A DNA stretch of 64,000 nt from JAICJR01 sp036494715 (GTDB taxonomy: Bacteria; Actinomycetota; Thermoleophilia; Solirubrobacterales; Thermoleophilaceae), in the NCBI GenBank assembly GCA_036494715.1, contig DASXNY010000166.1:5941-69940 (forward strand), in the 5' to 3' direction. Below, piece by piece: positions 40,696 through 49,445 of this stretch (position 1 is its first letter; each line of letters starts with the position of its first letter). Under the pieces are notes generated by a model, which worked only from the letters and a program-made list of their open reading frames with translations, made no database searches and was not told the DNA's origin. A program made the translations under genes and the position numbers.

Positions 40696-41678
40696 CGACT
40701 CTCCGTTTCCTGTGCGCCCGCAAGGCTAAACGCAACGCGCCCCATCCCGGCGTCAAGCTCCTCGATGAGGAGCGCGTGGAGGCGGGGGTTTGCGCACGCA
40801 ACGACAGACATCTGGTGCTCCGGTCCCGCCCCGAGCAGCGGCTTGGCGGCCAGCGACCCACCGCCCGCGTCGGTGACGACGGCGCCGCCCTCCTCGAGGC
40901 AGAGCACCACCGCCGCGAGGTCGTAGGGCGTGTTGTTGAGCACCGAGCCGCCGCCCACGCGCTCGAACTCGGAGCGCGTCTCGGGCAGGTCTTCGATCAG
41001 CCGCGGGCCCGGCTCGATGTAGGCGTCGAGCTGGCCGGTGAGCACGCGCGTCGAGTCGTAGGTGGCCGAGCCGAGCTCGAAGCAGCCGCCGCCCACCGAC
41101 GACGCCTCGATCAGCCCGCCGAGCAGCTCGGTGTACAGGCGCACCGGGCGGCCGCGGAAGCCATAGACCCAGAACATGCGCTCGAGCTCCTCGTTGCGCG
41201 AGAGGCGCACCGGCGGCGCCTCGACCAGGCCCTGGCCACGCTCGGCGAGGAAGACGATGCCCGACGGGATCTCGACGACACAGCCCACGCTCACGTCGCC
41301 CATCGACACGTCGTCGCGCAGTGGCGCGGCCGCGACAGACACGCAGCAGGACTCGAACCCCGCGAGGGCCGGGCGCGTGCCGTCGATCGGGTCGACCACG
41401 AGCACGGTGTCCGCCTCTCCGCCGCCCGGCAGCACCAGGCCGCGGTCCTCGGAGTAGAAGGCCACGTGCGGAGCGCGCTCGGCGAGGAACGACGCGAGCA
41501 GCTCCTCGGCCTCGGCGTCGATCGCGAAGGTGATGTCGCCGCCCGCTGCGAGCTCCTCCTCGTGTGCGCGCGCGGCGTGCGAGCCCAGCATGGGGACCAC
41601 CCGCTCGCGCAGGGCGAGCGCCAGGTCGCGCACCAGGCCGCGCAGCTCCGCGGCAGGCGCGCCGTCGTCGCTCGTCAA
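40692..41678 (-). CDS. Inositol monophosphatase family protein
   Basis: The 328-residue protein has the IMPase metal site VVDPIDGTRPALAGF, a SED variant of the usual EE motif (FYSEDRGL), GGDITFAIDAEAEELL and a late acidic/Gly-rich motif (VTDAGGGSL). The family dephosphorylates inositol phosphate, 3'-phosphoadenosine phosphate or fructose bisphosphate. The DGTRPA variant (usually DGTxNF) suggests a non-standard substrate. It is linked by 4-bp overlaps to the HtrA gene before and the RsbW-like gene after it. Confidence 0.85.
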   Translation of the reverse strand: MTSDDGAPAAELRGLVRDLALALRERVVPMLGSHAARAHEEELAAGGDITFAIDAEAEELLASFLAERAPHVAFYSEDRGLVLPGGGEADTVLVVDPIDGTRPALAGFESCCVSVAAAPLRDDVSMGDVSVGCVVEIPSGIVFLAERGQGLVEAPPVRLSRNEELERMFWVYGFRGRPVRLYTELLGGLIEASSVGGGCFELGSATYDSTRVLTGQLDAYIEPGPRLIEDLPETRSEFERVGGGSVLNNTPYDLAAVVLCLEEGGAVVTDAGGGSLAAKPLLGAGPEHQMSVVACANPRLHALLIEELDAGMGRVAFSLAGAQETESR

Positions 41679-42862
41679 GGACCGGGGCTGGCCGGGCGCT
41701 CCGCCAGCGTGACCGTGACGGTCCGTCGCCTGTTGCCGTTCACGACTGTGAGCGTGACCTTGGTGCCGGGATTGCGCTCGGAAATGAGGTTGCTGAGGTC
41801 GGTGGAGGTGCGCACCGGCTTGCCGTCGATCGCCACTATCGCGTCGCCGCCCTTGGGGATGCGCGTGTCTCCCTCGAAGCCGATCACGCTCGTGCCCTCC
41901 TTGAGGTGCGCCTTCGCGGCCGGGCTGTTCGGTTCTATATGCGCGACGAGCGCGCCGGTCTGGGCGGCGACGCCGAGGCGCTTCGCGAGCTGCGGGTAGA
42001 GGTCCACCGAGCTCACCCCGATGTAGGAGTAGCTCACCTTGCCGTTCTGCTTGAGCTGCTGGATCGAGCGGTGGACGGTGTCCACCGGGACCGCGAAGCC
42101 CACGCCCTCGCCACCACCACCGGTGGACTTGATCTGCGAGTTGATCCCGATCACCTGGCCCTTGGCGTTGAGCAGCGGGCCACCGGAGTTGCCGTGGTTG
42201 ATGGCCGCGTCGGTCTGAATCGCGTTGTTGATGTCGAACGAGGTGAGCGAGGTGATACTGCGGTCGACCGCCGAGATCACGCCGACCGAAAGCGACTGCT
42301 GCTCGCCGAACGGGCTGCCGATCGCGGCCACCGGCGAGCCGACGATCAAACCCGCAGACGAGCCGAGCGGCAGCGGCGTGAGCTTGAGGCCGCCGGTGGG
42401 GATCTTGAGCAGGGCGACGTCCGAGTTCGGGTCGTCGCCGACGATCTTGGCGGGCACGCGGTTGTGGTCAGGGAACTCGACGTAGACCTGGTCGGCGCGC
42501 TTGATGTCCTGTCCCTGGCCGGTGGTGACGACGTGCGCGTTGGTCGCGACATCGCCGGAGCCGTCGACAACAAAGCCGGAGCCGAGCGCCTCCTCGGCGC
42601 CCTGGTCCCCGCCACCGAACAGGCCGCCACCGCCGCCGGGGAGTATCGAGATCACCGTGACCACGCCGGGCGCGTACTGGCGATAGATCGCCGCGGGATT
42701 GAAGCCCGCCACCTCGCCGCCGCCCCCGACCACCTGAACCTTGGTGTTGGTGACGGTGACCGGTCCCGAGTTGCCGGCAGGCTGGTCGCTCTTGCCGCCG
42801 CCGCCGCAGCCCGCGGCGAGCAGCGCCAGTAGGAGGCCGGCGCACAGCGCGGCGCGCCTCAC
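41675..42862 (-). CDS. HtrA/DegP-type serine protease, lipoprotein (PepD-like)
   Basis: The 395-residue protein has a lipoprotein signal (LLLALLAAGCGGG), a trypsin-like domain with the catalytic triad in VATNAHVVT (His), NSDVALLKI (Asp) and INHGNSGGPLLN (Ser), and a C-terminal PDZ domain (about residues 285-385). It probably degrades or senses misfolded envelope proteins outside the membrane. It follows the sensor kinase gene by 4-bp overlap. The order response regulator - kinase - HtrA is that of mycobacterial MprA-MprB-PepD. Confidence 0.93.
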   Translation of the reverse strand: MRRAALCAGLLLALLAAGCGGGGKSDQPAGNSGPVTVTNTKVQVVGGGGEVAGFNPAAIYRQYAPGVVTVISILPGGGGGLFGGGDQGAEEALGSGFVVDGSGDVATNAHVVTTGQGQDIKRADQVYVEFPDHNRVPAKIVGDDPNSDVALLKIPTGGLKLTPLPLGSSAGLIVGSPVAAIGSPFGEQQSLSVGVISAVDRSITSLTSFDINNAIQTDAAINHGNSGGPLLNAKGQVIGINSQIKSTGGGGEGVGFAVPVDTVHRSIQQLKQNGKVSYSYIGVSSVDLYPQLAKRLGVAAQTGALVAHIEPNSPAAKAHLKEGTSVIGFEGDTRIPKGGDAIVAIDGKPVRTSTDLSNLISERNPGTKVTLTVVNGNRRRTVTVTLAERPASPGP

Positions 42863-44280
42863 GCCGAGCCGTTCTCGTCCGTGGCCGGCAGTTCGAGCGT
42901 GAACGCGGTCCGGCCCTTCGCCGTGCGCAGCTCGATCTTCCCGCTCATGCGGTCCGCCAGCTCGCGGGCGATCGCGAGCCCGAGGCCGGAGCCGCGGGCG
43001 GCGTCGCCCGTGTAGAAGCGTTCGAACACGCGATCGGCGGCAGGGCCCGTCACACCGGGGCCGGTGTCGGACACGGTGAGTGCTGCGCTTCCGTTGTTGC
43101 GGCCTGCGGACACGGTGACCTGAGTTCCCTCCGGCGTGTGGCGTAGCGCGTTGTCAAGCAAGATACGCATGATCTGGGCTACCCGTTCCCGGTCGCAAAT
43201 AGCCTCGATGTCGCCCGCCGGGAGCTTGAGCTGGAGCCGCGTGTGGTGCCGGCTGACGGCGGGGGTGAACTCGCCGGCTACCTCGCGCGCCAGTTCGTTT
43301 AGGTCGACATCTTCGGGATTCAGCTCAAGCGAGCCGGCATCGATCCTGGACAGGTCGAGCAGCGAGACCGCGAGCTTCTGGAGCCGCTCCACCTGTTCGC
43401 GCATCAGCCACAGGAACTCGGTGCGTGTCTCCTCGTCGAGGTCCTCGTCCTGGAGCAGCTCGACGAAGCCGCCGAGCGAGAAGATCGGCGTGCGCAGCTC
43501 GTGCGAGGCGTTGGCGATGAAGTCGCGCCGCGCGCTGTCGACGCGCGCGAGCTGCACCTGCATCTCGTTGAAGGTGCGCGTTAGCTGGCCGAGCTCGTCG
43601 TCCGAGTCCTCCGGCAGAGGCTCGATGAAGTTGCCGTCGGCCACCTGCTTGGCGGCGGTCTCGAGCCGGCGCACGCGGCGGGCCAGGGCGCGGGCCACCA
43701 TGTAGCCGCCCACGAGCGCGATCAGCAGCGCGATGCCGCCGGCGATCAGCACGCGTGTGCGGATCAGGGACACCGCGTCCTGCACGTCCGCGAGGTCGCG
43801 CGAGTAGACGACGATCCACTCGACGCGCTTCTGACCCTTGCGCCGCAGCGGCACCGCGGCCTGCGCCGAGCGCTGGCCGTTCACGCTCTGCACGCCCGCC
43901 TGCATGTGACCGGTGCGGAACGCCAGGGCCGCCAGCGCCCTGCTCCCGCGCGCCTCCTGGTTGGGCCGCGAGCTGAAGGCGACCCAGGGCGCGGGCGGCG
44001 GCGCGAACACCGTGACCTCGGCGTCCGAGCTGTCGCCGACGGAGCGCACGTAGTCGTCCTTGACGCGGTCCGACTCGTTCGGGATGAGGACGTTCTCGAA
44101 GCGCGTGGTGAAGAACGGCACAAGCCGCCGCAGCTCGGTCACGCGCTGGTGCTCCAGGTTGGTCTGAAGCTGCGGGACGACGGCGAAGAAGATGACCGAG
44201 AACGCGACCGCGATGACCGCGAAGAACACCAGCGCCAGCTTGTTCCCGAGGGAGCGTGCCGGTGGCAGCGGCAGCTTCAT
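42859..44280 (-). CDS. Sensor histidine kinase (MprB/BaeS-like)
   Basis: The 473-residue kinase has two membrane helices (about residues 13-36 and 175-195) around a roughly 140-residue extracytoplasmic sensor, a HAMP domain (about 195-250), the phosphorylation site FIANASHELRTPIF, N-box RILLDNALRHTPEGT, and the ATP-lid motifs VSDTGPGV and GSGLGLAIAREL. It should phosphorylate the upstream-encoded regulator. Its gene overlaps the regulator and HtrA genes by 4 bp each. Confidence 0.95.
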   Translation of the reverse strand: MKLPLPPARSLGNKLALVFFAVIAVAFSVIFFAVVPQLQTNLEHQRVTELRRLVPFFTTRFENVLIPNESDRVKDDYVRSVGDSSDAEVTVFAPPPAPWVAFSSRPNQEARGSRALAALAFRTGHMQAGVQSVNGQRSAQAAVPLRRKGQKRVEWIVVYSRDLADVQDAVSLIRTRVLIAGGIALLIALVGGYMVARALARRVRRLETAAKQVADGNFIEPLPEDSDDELGQLTRTFNEMQVQLARVDSARRDFIANASHELRTPIFSLGGFVELLQDEDLDEETRTEFLWLMREQVERLQKLAVSLLDLSRIDAGSLELNPEDVDLNELAREVAGEFTPAVSRHHTRLQLKLPAGDIEAICDRERVAQIMRILLDNALRHTPEGTQVTVSAGRNNGSAALTVSDTGPGVTGPAADRVFERFYTGDAARGSGLGLAIARELADRMSGKIELRTAKGRTAFTLELPATDENGSA

Positions 44281-44978
44281 CGGTCTCTGAAGTGGTACCC
44301 CACGCCGCGCACGGTGAAGAGAAACTCCGGATCCTTCGGATCGCGCTCGATCTTCTCGCGCAGGTGCCGGATGTGGACATCGATCGTGCGCGGGTCGCGG
44401 TAGGAGGAGTCACCCCAGAGCCGGTCGAGGATCATCGTGCGGCTGAACACCCGGCCGGGGTTGCGGGCGAGGATCGAGAGGATCTCGAATTCGACGTAGG
44501 TGAGCCGTACGGGCTCGCTGCGGATCTCCACGGTGCGCTTCGCGAAGTCGACGCTCAGGTCGCCGGCGGAGAGCGGCTCCTCGTCGCGCTGCTCCTCGCG
44601 CAAGAGGTCCGAGCGGCGCAGCACCGCCTTCACCCGGCTGCGGAACTCGCGCATCGAGAACGGCTTGGTGATGTAGTCGTCCGCGCCGAGCTCCAGGCCG
44701 AGCACCTTGTCGAACTCTTCGGCCTTGGCGGTGAGCATGATGATCGGGACGCTCGATTGCGCGCGGATCTGGCGGCAGACGTCGAAGCCGTCGAGCTTCG
44801 GCAGCATCACGTCGAGCACGATCAGATCGAAGGTCTGGCCGCGGCAGCGCTCGAGCGCCTCCTCGCCGTCCAGCGCCGGCACGACCTCATAGCCTTCCTT
44901 GCGGAGGGGGTAGGCCAGCAGCTTCTGAACCGACTGCTCGTCGTCTACGAGGAGGATGCGAGCGGGCTGTGGCGACAT
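44277..44978 (-). CDS. OmpR/PhoB-family response regulator (MprA-like)
   Basis: The 233-residue regulator has a receiver domain (ARILLVDDEQSVQKLLAY; phospho-acceptor Asp in LIVLDVMLPKLDGF; Lys in YITKPFSMREF) and a winged-helix DNA-binding domain (LTYVEFEILSILARNPGRVF, IDVHIRHLREKIERDP, VRGVGYHF). The ATG at 44978 gives the standard start. TACAAT on the minus strand (45020-45015) is a likely -10 giving a leader of about 30 nt. It heads the five-gene stress block that ends with the RsbW-like gene. Confidence 0.95.
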   Translation of the reverse strand: MSPQPARILLVDDEQSVQKLLAYPLRKEGYEVVPALDGEEALERCRGQTFDLIVLDVMLPKLDGFDVCRQIRAQSSVPIIMLTAKAEEFDKVLGLELGADDYITKPFSMREFRSRVKAVLRRSDLLREEQRDEEPLSAGDLSVDFAKRTVEIRSEPVRLTYVEFEILSILARNPGRVFSRTMILDRLWGDSSYRDPRTIDVHIRHLREKIERDPKDPEFLFTVRGVGYHFRDR

Positions 44979-45047
44979 GCTGGTGGGGGGCCATCCAAAC
45001 GCCGCCCCCAGGAGATTGTAGGTTCCATTGGTGGTGACGCTCGCATC

Positions 45048-46841
45048 GTGATCGAGCCGCGGCTCTATCGCGCGGCTTTCCTTCCGGCTCTGTTGGCGCT
45101 GATCGTGGCGGCTTTTTCGCTGGAAGACCGTCCCGCGCCGTTGCCACAGGCGCTCGCAGCGGACGTTCTCTTCCAGGGAAAGACCGCCACTATGGCGGCC
45201 AAGGAGATCGCCAAGACCTACCCGGACAGGCGACCCGGCAGCGTCGGCGACCGCGCCGAGGGCAGGCAGCTCGCGCGCACCTTCGCCGCCCACGGCTTCA
45301 CCACCGTGATCGACCACTTCTCGAGCGGCAGCGGCACGCCGCTCGACAACGTGATCGGCAGGCGCGCGGGGGCGTCCCGGCACCAGATCGTCGTGGTGGC
45401 GCCGCGCGATGCGGGCTCGATCCCCGACGCCACGGGCAGCGCGTCCGACACCGCGGCGCTCGCTGAGATTGCTCGCGTGCTCCAGGGCACGCCGTCACGC
45501 AAGACGATCACCCTGGCGTCGGTGGACGGCTCGACGCTCGGCGAGCTCGGCATCCACCGGCTGCTCGACAAGCTGCCGGATCGGCGCCTGATCGAGACCG
45601 TGATCGTGCTGTCCAATCTCGGCGCCCCCGGCCCGCATGTGCCGCCGCTGCAGATCTGGTCGAACGACTCGCAGCGCGTGGGAGTGGGGCTCGAGCGCAC
45701 GGCGTCGCTCTCCGAGAGCGAGGAGTTCGGCCGCGAGCCGCATACCGCCGGCGCGCCGGCGCAGATGATCCGGCTTGCGTTCCCGCTCGGCGTAGGCGCG
45801 CAGGGGCCACTGCTGGCGGCCGGCGAGGACACCGTGCGCTTCTCGGGCAGCGGCGAGCTGCCGGCGGCCAAGGACAAGAGCGGCGTCGACTCGATCAGCC
45901 CGGACCGGCTCGGCTCCCTCGGCCGTGCGGCGCTGCGGACGGTGTTCGCCGTCGATCAGAACGTCGGGCCGCCGGCACGCGGCCCGACCTCCTACGTGAC
46001 GGTGGCGGGCAACCTGCTGCCCCAGTGGGCGGTCGCGCTCGTGGCGATGTCGCTGATCCTGCCCGCGCTCGTGGCCTCGATCGACGGCTTCGCCCGCGCC
46101 CGGCGCAGACACGAGCCGGTGGGCCGCTACGCGCGCTGGGTGCTGGCCGGGGTGCTGGCGCTCGTCACGGGGCTCGTGATCGCCAAGCTGATGGTGGTAG
46201 TTGGGATCGTGGCCGATCCGCCGGAGAGCCCGGTGGCGCCGGACGTGCGGCCCGTGCACGGCGGCGACGTCGCGGTGATGGCGGTGCTCGCCGCAGTGGT
46301 GGCCGCGGCCTGGATGCTGGGCCGCAGGATCGCGGTCGGCGGAGCGCGCCGGCGGCTCGACCTGGCGGCGCCCGGCGCCGGTTGCGCGGTGGCCCTGGCG
46401 GTCAGCTGCGTGACGCTCGCGGTGTGGTTCATCAACCCGTTCGCGGCGCTGATGCTGGTGCCGGCGTTGCACCTCTGGCTGCTCGCGGCAATGGCGCGTG
46501 TCCCCGACCGCGGACCGGTCGCCCCTGCGCTCGTGGTGGTGGGCCTGTTACCGCTCGCGGTCGTCGTCCTCTACTACATGAGCAAGCTGTCGCTCGGTCC
46601 GCTCGGCGGCCTCTGGTACGCCTTCCTGCTCGTCACGAGCGGCACGGTGGGAATCGCGGCGGCGCTGTTCGCCTGCGCCTTCATCGGCGTGTTCGGCTGC
46701 CTCGTCGCGGTCCTCGTTGCCCGGGCACGGCGGCCGCCGGTCGCCAAGGTTGAGGAGCCCAAGCACCCGGCCGTGTTCGGCCCGGGCGGCTACGCGGGGC
46801 CCGGAGCGCTTGGCGGAACGGAGTCGGCGTTACGCCGCTGA
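45048..46841 (+). CDS. Membrane protein with degenerate M28 peptidase-like domain
   Basis: The 597-residue protein has one N-terminal helix (about 9-25), an extracytoplasmic domain (about 40-310) and eight or so C-terminal helices (about 320-565). The external domain follows the M28 aminopeptidase pattern (NVIGRRAGASRHQIVVVAPR, GSASDTAALAEIARVL, KTITLASVDGSTLGELG). However, the metal His/Asp/Glu positions (usually HxD, DNxSG, E-E) read APRD, SASDT and DGST. It is therefore probably a non-catalytic binding or sensor domain. It is divergent from the response regulator gene across 69 bp. Confidence 0.7.
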   Translation: MIEPRLYRAAFLPALLALIVAAFSLEDRPAPLPQALAADVLFQGKTATMAAKEIAKTYPDRRPGSVGDRAEGRQLARTFAAHGFTTVIDHFSSGSGTPLDNVIGRRAGASRHQIVVVAPRDAGSIPDATGSASDTAALAEIARVLQGTPSRKTITLASVDGSTLGELGIHRLLDKLPDRRLIETVIVLSNLGAPGPHVPPLQIWSNDSQRVGVGLERTASLSESEEFGREPHTAGAPAQMIRLAFPLGVGAQGPLLAAGEDTVRFSGSGELPAAKDKSGVDSISPDRLGSLGRAALRTVFAVDQNVGPPARGPTSYVTVAGNLLPQWAVALVAMSLILPALVASIDGFARARRRHEPVGRYARWVLAGVLALVTGLVIAKLMVVVGIVADPPESPVAPDVRPVHGGDVAVMAVLAAVVAAAWMLGRRIAVGGARRRLDLAAPGAGCAVALAVSCVTLAVWFINPFAALMLVPALHLWLLAAMARVPDRGPVAPALVVVGLLPLAVVVLYYMSKLSLGPLGGLWYAFLLVTSGTVGIAAALFACAFIGVFGCLVAVLVARARRPPVAKVEEPKHPAVFGPGGYAGPGALGGTESALRR

Positions 46842-46980
46842 TTCCTGTGGACGCTCGTCCTATGAAGCGGCTTAGGAGCTCTGACGATAAGACTCGCGAA
46901 GGCAGCGGGGCACGTTCAACCGCCCATCCGCCGGCTCGCGCCCAAGCAGGCGTCCTGTTTCGATCGTATGTTTTGCACAC

Positions 46981-47199
46981 GTGAGCAAGAGCGAGTATCC
47001 GGAGGAGTGGTTGCCGATGCAGGCCATCGATCCTGACCTCGTCCGCAGAGTCGCGGACGGCGAGTACGAGATCGATCCGCATGCGGTGGCCGAGGCGATG
47101 CTGCGCCGGAGCGCCCGGCTCAACGAGCTGCGCCGGTTCTCACGCGTGTTCGTAGCCGGTGACGTCGAGCTCCCCGCCTCCGGGCGCGAGCAGGCGTAG
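46981..47199 (+). CDS. Small FlgM-like protein
   Basis: The 72-residue protein contains IDPDLVRRVADGEYEIDPHA and VAEAMLRRSARL, which resembles the C-terminal sigma-binding half of FlgM-type anti-sigma-28 proteins (Y.iD...VA.am..R). No flagellar gene is visible in the window. The GTG start has TATGTT 9 bp upstream. It overlaps the end of thiL by 60 bp on the opposite strand. A sigma-binding role is inferred from the motif only. Confidence 0.6.
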   Translation: MSKSEYPEEWLPMQAIDPDLVRRVADGEYEIDPHAVAEAMLRRSARLNELRRFSRVFVAGDVELPASGREQA

Positions 47200-48087
47200 G
47201 CCGCTCCCCTCGCGTGCCTCGCCGATCCAGCTGACGGGCAGGCCCGCCGCCCGCTCGATCGCCTCGCGCCGCTCGGGCGGCGCTGTGAACAGCAACTCGA
47301 AGTCCTCGCCCGCCGCCACGGCCAGCTCGAGGGGATCGCGGCCGAGCGCCTTGGCGGCGTCGTTCAAGCCGGGCGCGAGCGGTGCGCGTTGCAGGTCGAC
47401 GACGAGCTCGACACCGCTGCGCTCCGCCAGGTGGCGCGCGTCGGTGGCCACGCCGTCGCTCACGTCGATCATCGCGCTGACCCCGGCCGCGGCCAACGCC
47501 GCGCCGGCCGCGAGGCGCGGCTCGGGGCGCAGGTGCCGCCGGACGAGCGGCCCGCCGCGCTCGCCGCGCTCGAGCAGCAGCAGCCCCGCGCCCGAGCCGC
47601 CGAGCTCGCCCGTCACGCCCAGCAGGTCGCCGGCCCGCCCGCCATCGCGGTAGGCGAGCGCGTCCTCGGAGTCGCCCCAGCCCGTCACGGTCACCGCCAG
47701 CTGGAGCTGCGGCGCCGACACCACGTCGCCGCCGGCGATCGCGGTGTCGGTCCGGCCGGCGAGCTCCTCCATCGCGCGCACCAGCTCGAGCGCGTTCTCC
47801 TCGCCGAAGCCGCTCGGCAGCCCGAGCGCCACGTAGGCCTCGCCCGGGCGCGCGCCCATCGCCGCCAGGTCCGACAGTGCGGCGGCGAGCGCCTTGTGGC
47901 CCACGTCCGCGGGCGAGTGCGTGTCGAGCCTGAAGTGGACGCCCTCCACCATCGCGTCCACCGACGTCACGGCCACGGCGCCGTCGGCGCGCACCACGGC
48001 GGCGTCGTCGCCGGGCCCGCGCAGAACGCGGCCGCCGCGCGCCGTGAGCGCGCGCTCGATCGCGGCGATCAGGCTCAGCTCGCTCAC
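47140..48087 (-). CDS. thiL: Thiamine-monophosphate kinase
   Basis: The 315-residue protein of the PurM/ThiL fold has SELSLIAAIERALTARGGRV at the start, VLRGPGDDAAVVR, TSVDAMVEGVHFRLD, KALAAALSDLAAMGARPGEA, GGDVVSAPQLQLAVTVTG and MIDVSDGVATDARHL. It phosphorylates thiamine monophosphate to the diphosphate cofactor. The GTG start shares a base with the TAG stop of the GT87 gene (TAGTG). Confidence 0.95.
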   Translation of the reverse strand: MSELSLIAAIERALTARGGRVLRGPGDDAAVVRADGAVAVTSVDAMVEGVHFRLDTHSPADVGHKALAAALSDLAAMGARPGEAYVALGLPSGFGEENALELVRAMEELAGRTDTAIAGGDVVSAPQLQLAVTVTGWGDSEDALAYRDGGRAGDLLGVTGELGGSGAGLLLLERGERGGPLVRRHLRPEPRLAAGAALAAAGVSAMIDVSDGVATDARHLAERSGVELVVDLQRAPLAPGLNDAAKALGRDPLELAVAAGEDFELLFTAPPERREAIERAAGLPVSWIGEAREGSGLRLLAPGGGELDVTGYEHA

Positions 48088-49445
48088 TAGAGCGGCACCG
48101 CGATCACGAGCATCCATGCACACAGCGCGACGCTCGCGGCCATCAGCCGGCGGTCGGCGGCCAGCGCTGCGAGCGGCAGCAGCCAGAGCACGTACCAGGG
48201 CACGAGCCAGGCGGAGGCGACGAGGATCGCGAACGTGGCCCAGCCGGCCGCGCGCACAGGATCCGCGCCGCGCCAGGTGCGCCACAGGAGCCACAGGAAC
48301 ACGCAGCCGAACGCCACGCCCCAGAGCACGCGCGACACCGTCCGGTAGTCGAGCCGGTCGCCCGGCAGGACCGCGCCCAGCAGCTGCGCCGTCTTGTACG
48401 GAAAGCTCCAGCGCGAGCTACGCGCCTGGTTCGAGTTCAAGAAGCTCAAGGCATCCAAAGCATGCGTGCCGAACACGGCGAGTCCAATCAGAGCGATCAG
48501 CGCGAACACGAGCACAGCCGCAACGAGCGCCCGCCGCCAGCGCTCGCGCGACCCGACGACAAGGAACGGCAAGACAAGCCCAGCCGACGCCTTGATGCCG
48601 GCGCCGACCGAAGCGAGAGCAGTTCCCGCCACCTGCCCCCCGCCCCCCGTCACCCACACCACGACGCCCGCAACGGTGAGCAGCACCACCAGGGCCTCGT
48701 TGTGCGCCCCCGCCACGACATGCACAAGCACCAGCGGATTGAGTCCGACGAACGCCGCCGGGAGCAGGGGATCGCGCCCGAGCAGCCGCGCCCCCTTCCA
48801 CACGAGCGCCACGATTCCGAGCGAGCACGCCGCGGCCACGACCTTGAGCGTCCAGAACGCACCGGCCACGCCCAGCGGCGCCAGCGGATATGTGAGCAGC
48901 GTGAACAGCGGGCCGTACACCGACACCGCGTCTTTCGAGCCCGCGAAGCCGAACACCGCGTCGCCCGGGATGTCGAGCGGTGAGTGCGTGTAGGGGTTGA
49001 GCGAGTGCGTGACGCCGAGGCGCGCGTAGGCGATGTACGAGAACACGTCCTGCGAGAGCAGCGGCGGCGCGAGCAGGAACAGGAGGTGCAGCCCGGCGAT
49101 CGCCCACAGCACGGCGCGCACGGGCAGGTCGCGCACGCGCACGAGCACCGCCACGTACAGCAGCAGCGCCAGCCACAGGCCGGCGTAGAAGAGCGGCCCC
49201 GCCAGCGTGCCGCGCGCGCCGGAGATACCCGCGAAGCGCAGCGGCCCGAGCAGCCAGCCCGGAGAGCCACCGGCCGTCGCCAGGACGAGCTTCGAGCCGG
49301 CTGCCGCCGGCAACGCGGCCAACAGGCCATAGAGCACGCACAGGAGTGCGAGCGCGGCCGCGGCCGGCCAAGCGGAGCGCCGCGCCTGGCTAACCGGTTG
49401 GGTCTGCGGGCGAGCCGCCGCCGCCGTTGCCATTGCCGTTTCCAT
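48087..49445 (-). CDS. GT87-type polyprenyl-phosphate-mannose transferase-like membrane protein
   Basis: The roughly 452-residue protein has about 11-12 helices and a catalytic-loop candidate YARLGVTHSLNPYTHSPLDI, as in the DUF2029/GT87 and MptA/MptB mannosyltransferases of actinobacteria. It likely adds a sugar from polyprenyl phosphate to a cell-surface glycan. I used the ATG at 49445, and the ATG at 49433 is an alternative; both lie inside the 3' end of the PBP gene, whose stop is at 49390. Its coupling to PBP1A suggests an envelope role. Confidence 0.8.
   Translation of the reverse strand: METAMATAAAARPQTQPVSQARRSAWPAAAALALLCVLYGLLAALPAAAGSKLVLATAGGSPGWLLGPLRFAGISGARGTLAGPLFYAGLWLALLLYVAVLVRVRDLPVRAVLWAIAGLHLLFLLAPPLLSQDVFSYIAYARLGVTHSLNPYTHSPLDIPGDAVFGFAGSKDAVSVYGPLFTLLTYPLAPLGVAGAFWTLKVVAAACSLGIVALVWKGARLLGRDPLLPAAFVGLNPLVLVHVVAGAHNEALVVLLTVAGVVVWVTGGGGQVAGTALASVGAGIKASAGLVLPFLVVGSRERWRRALVAAVLVFALIALIGLAVFGTHALDALSFLNSNQARSSRWSFPYKTAQLLGAVLPGDRLDYRTVSRVLWGVAFGCVFLWLLWRTWRGADPVRAAGWATFAILVASAWLVPWYVLWLLPLAALAADRRLMAASVALCAWMLVIAVPL

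Noticed and set aside
40692..41678. IMPase acting as the missing trehalose-6-phosphate phosphatase
   Set aside because: It belongs to the IMPase family, not the HAD-type OtsB family; nothing in the sequence supports that substrate.
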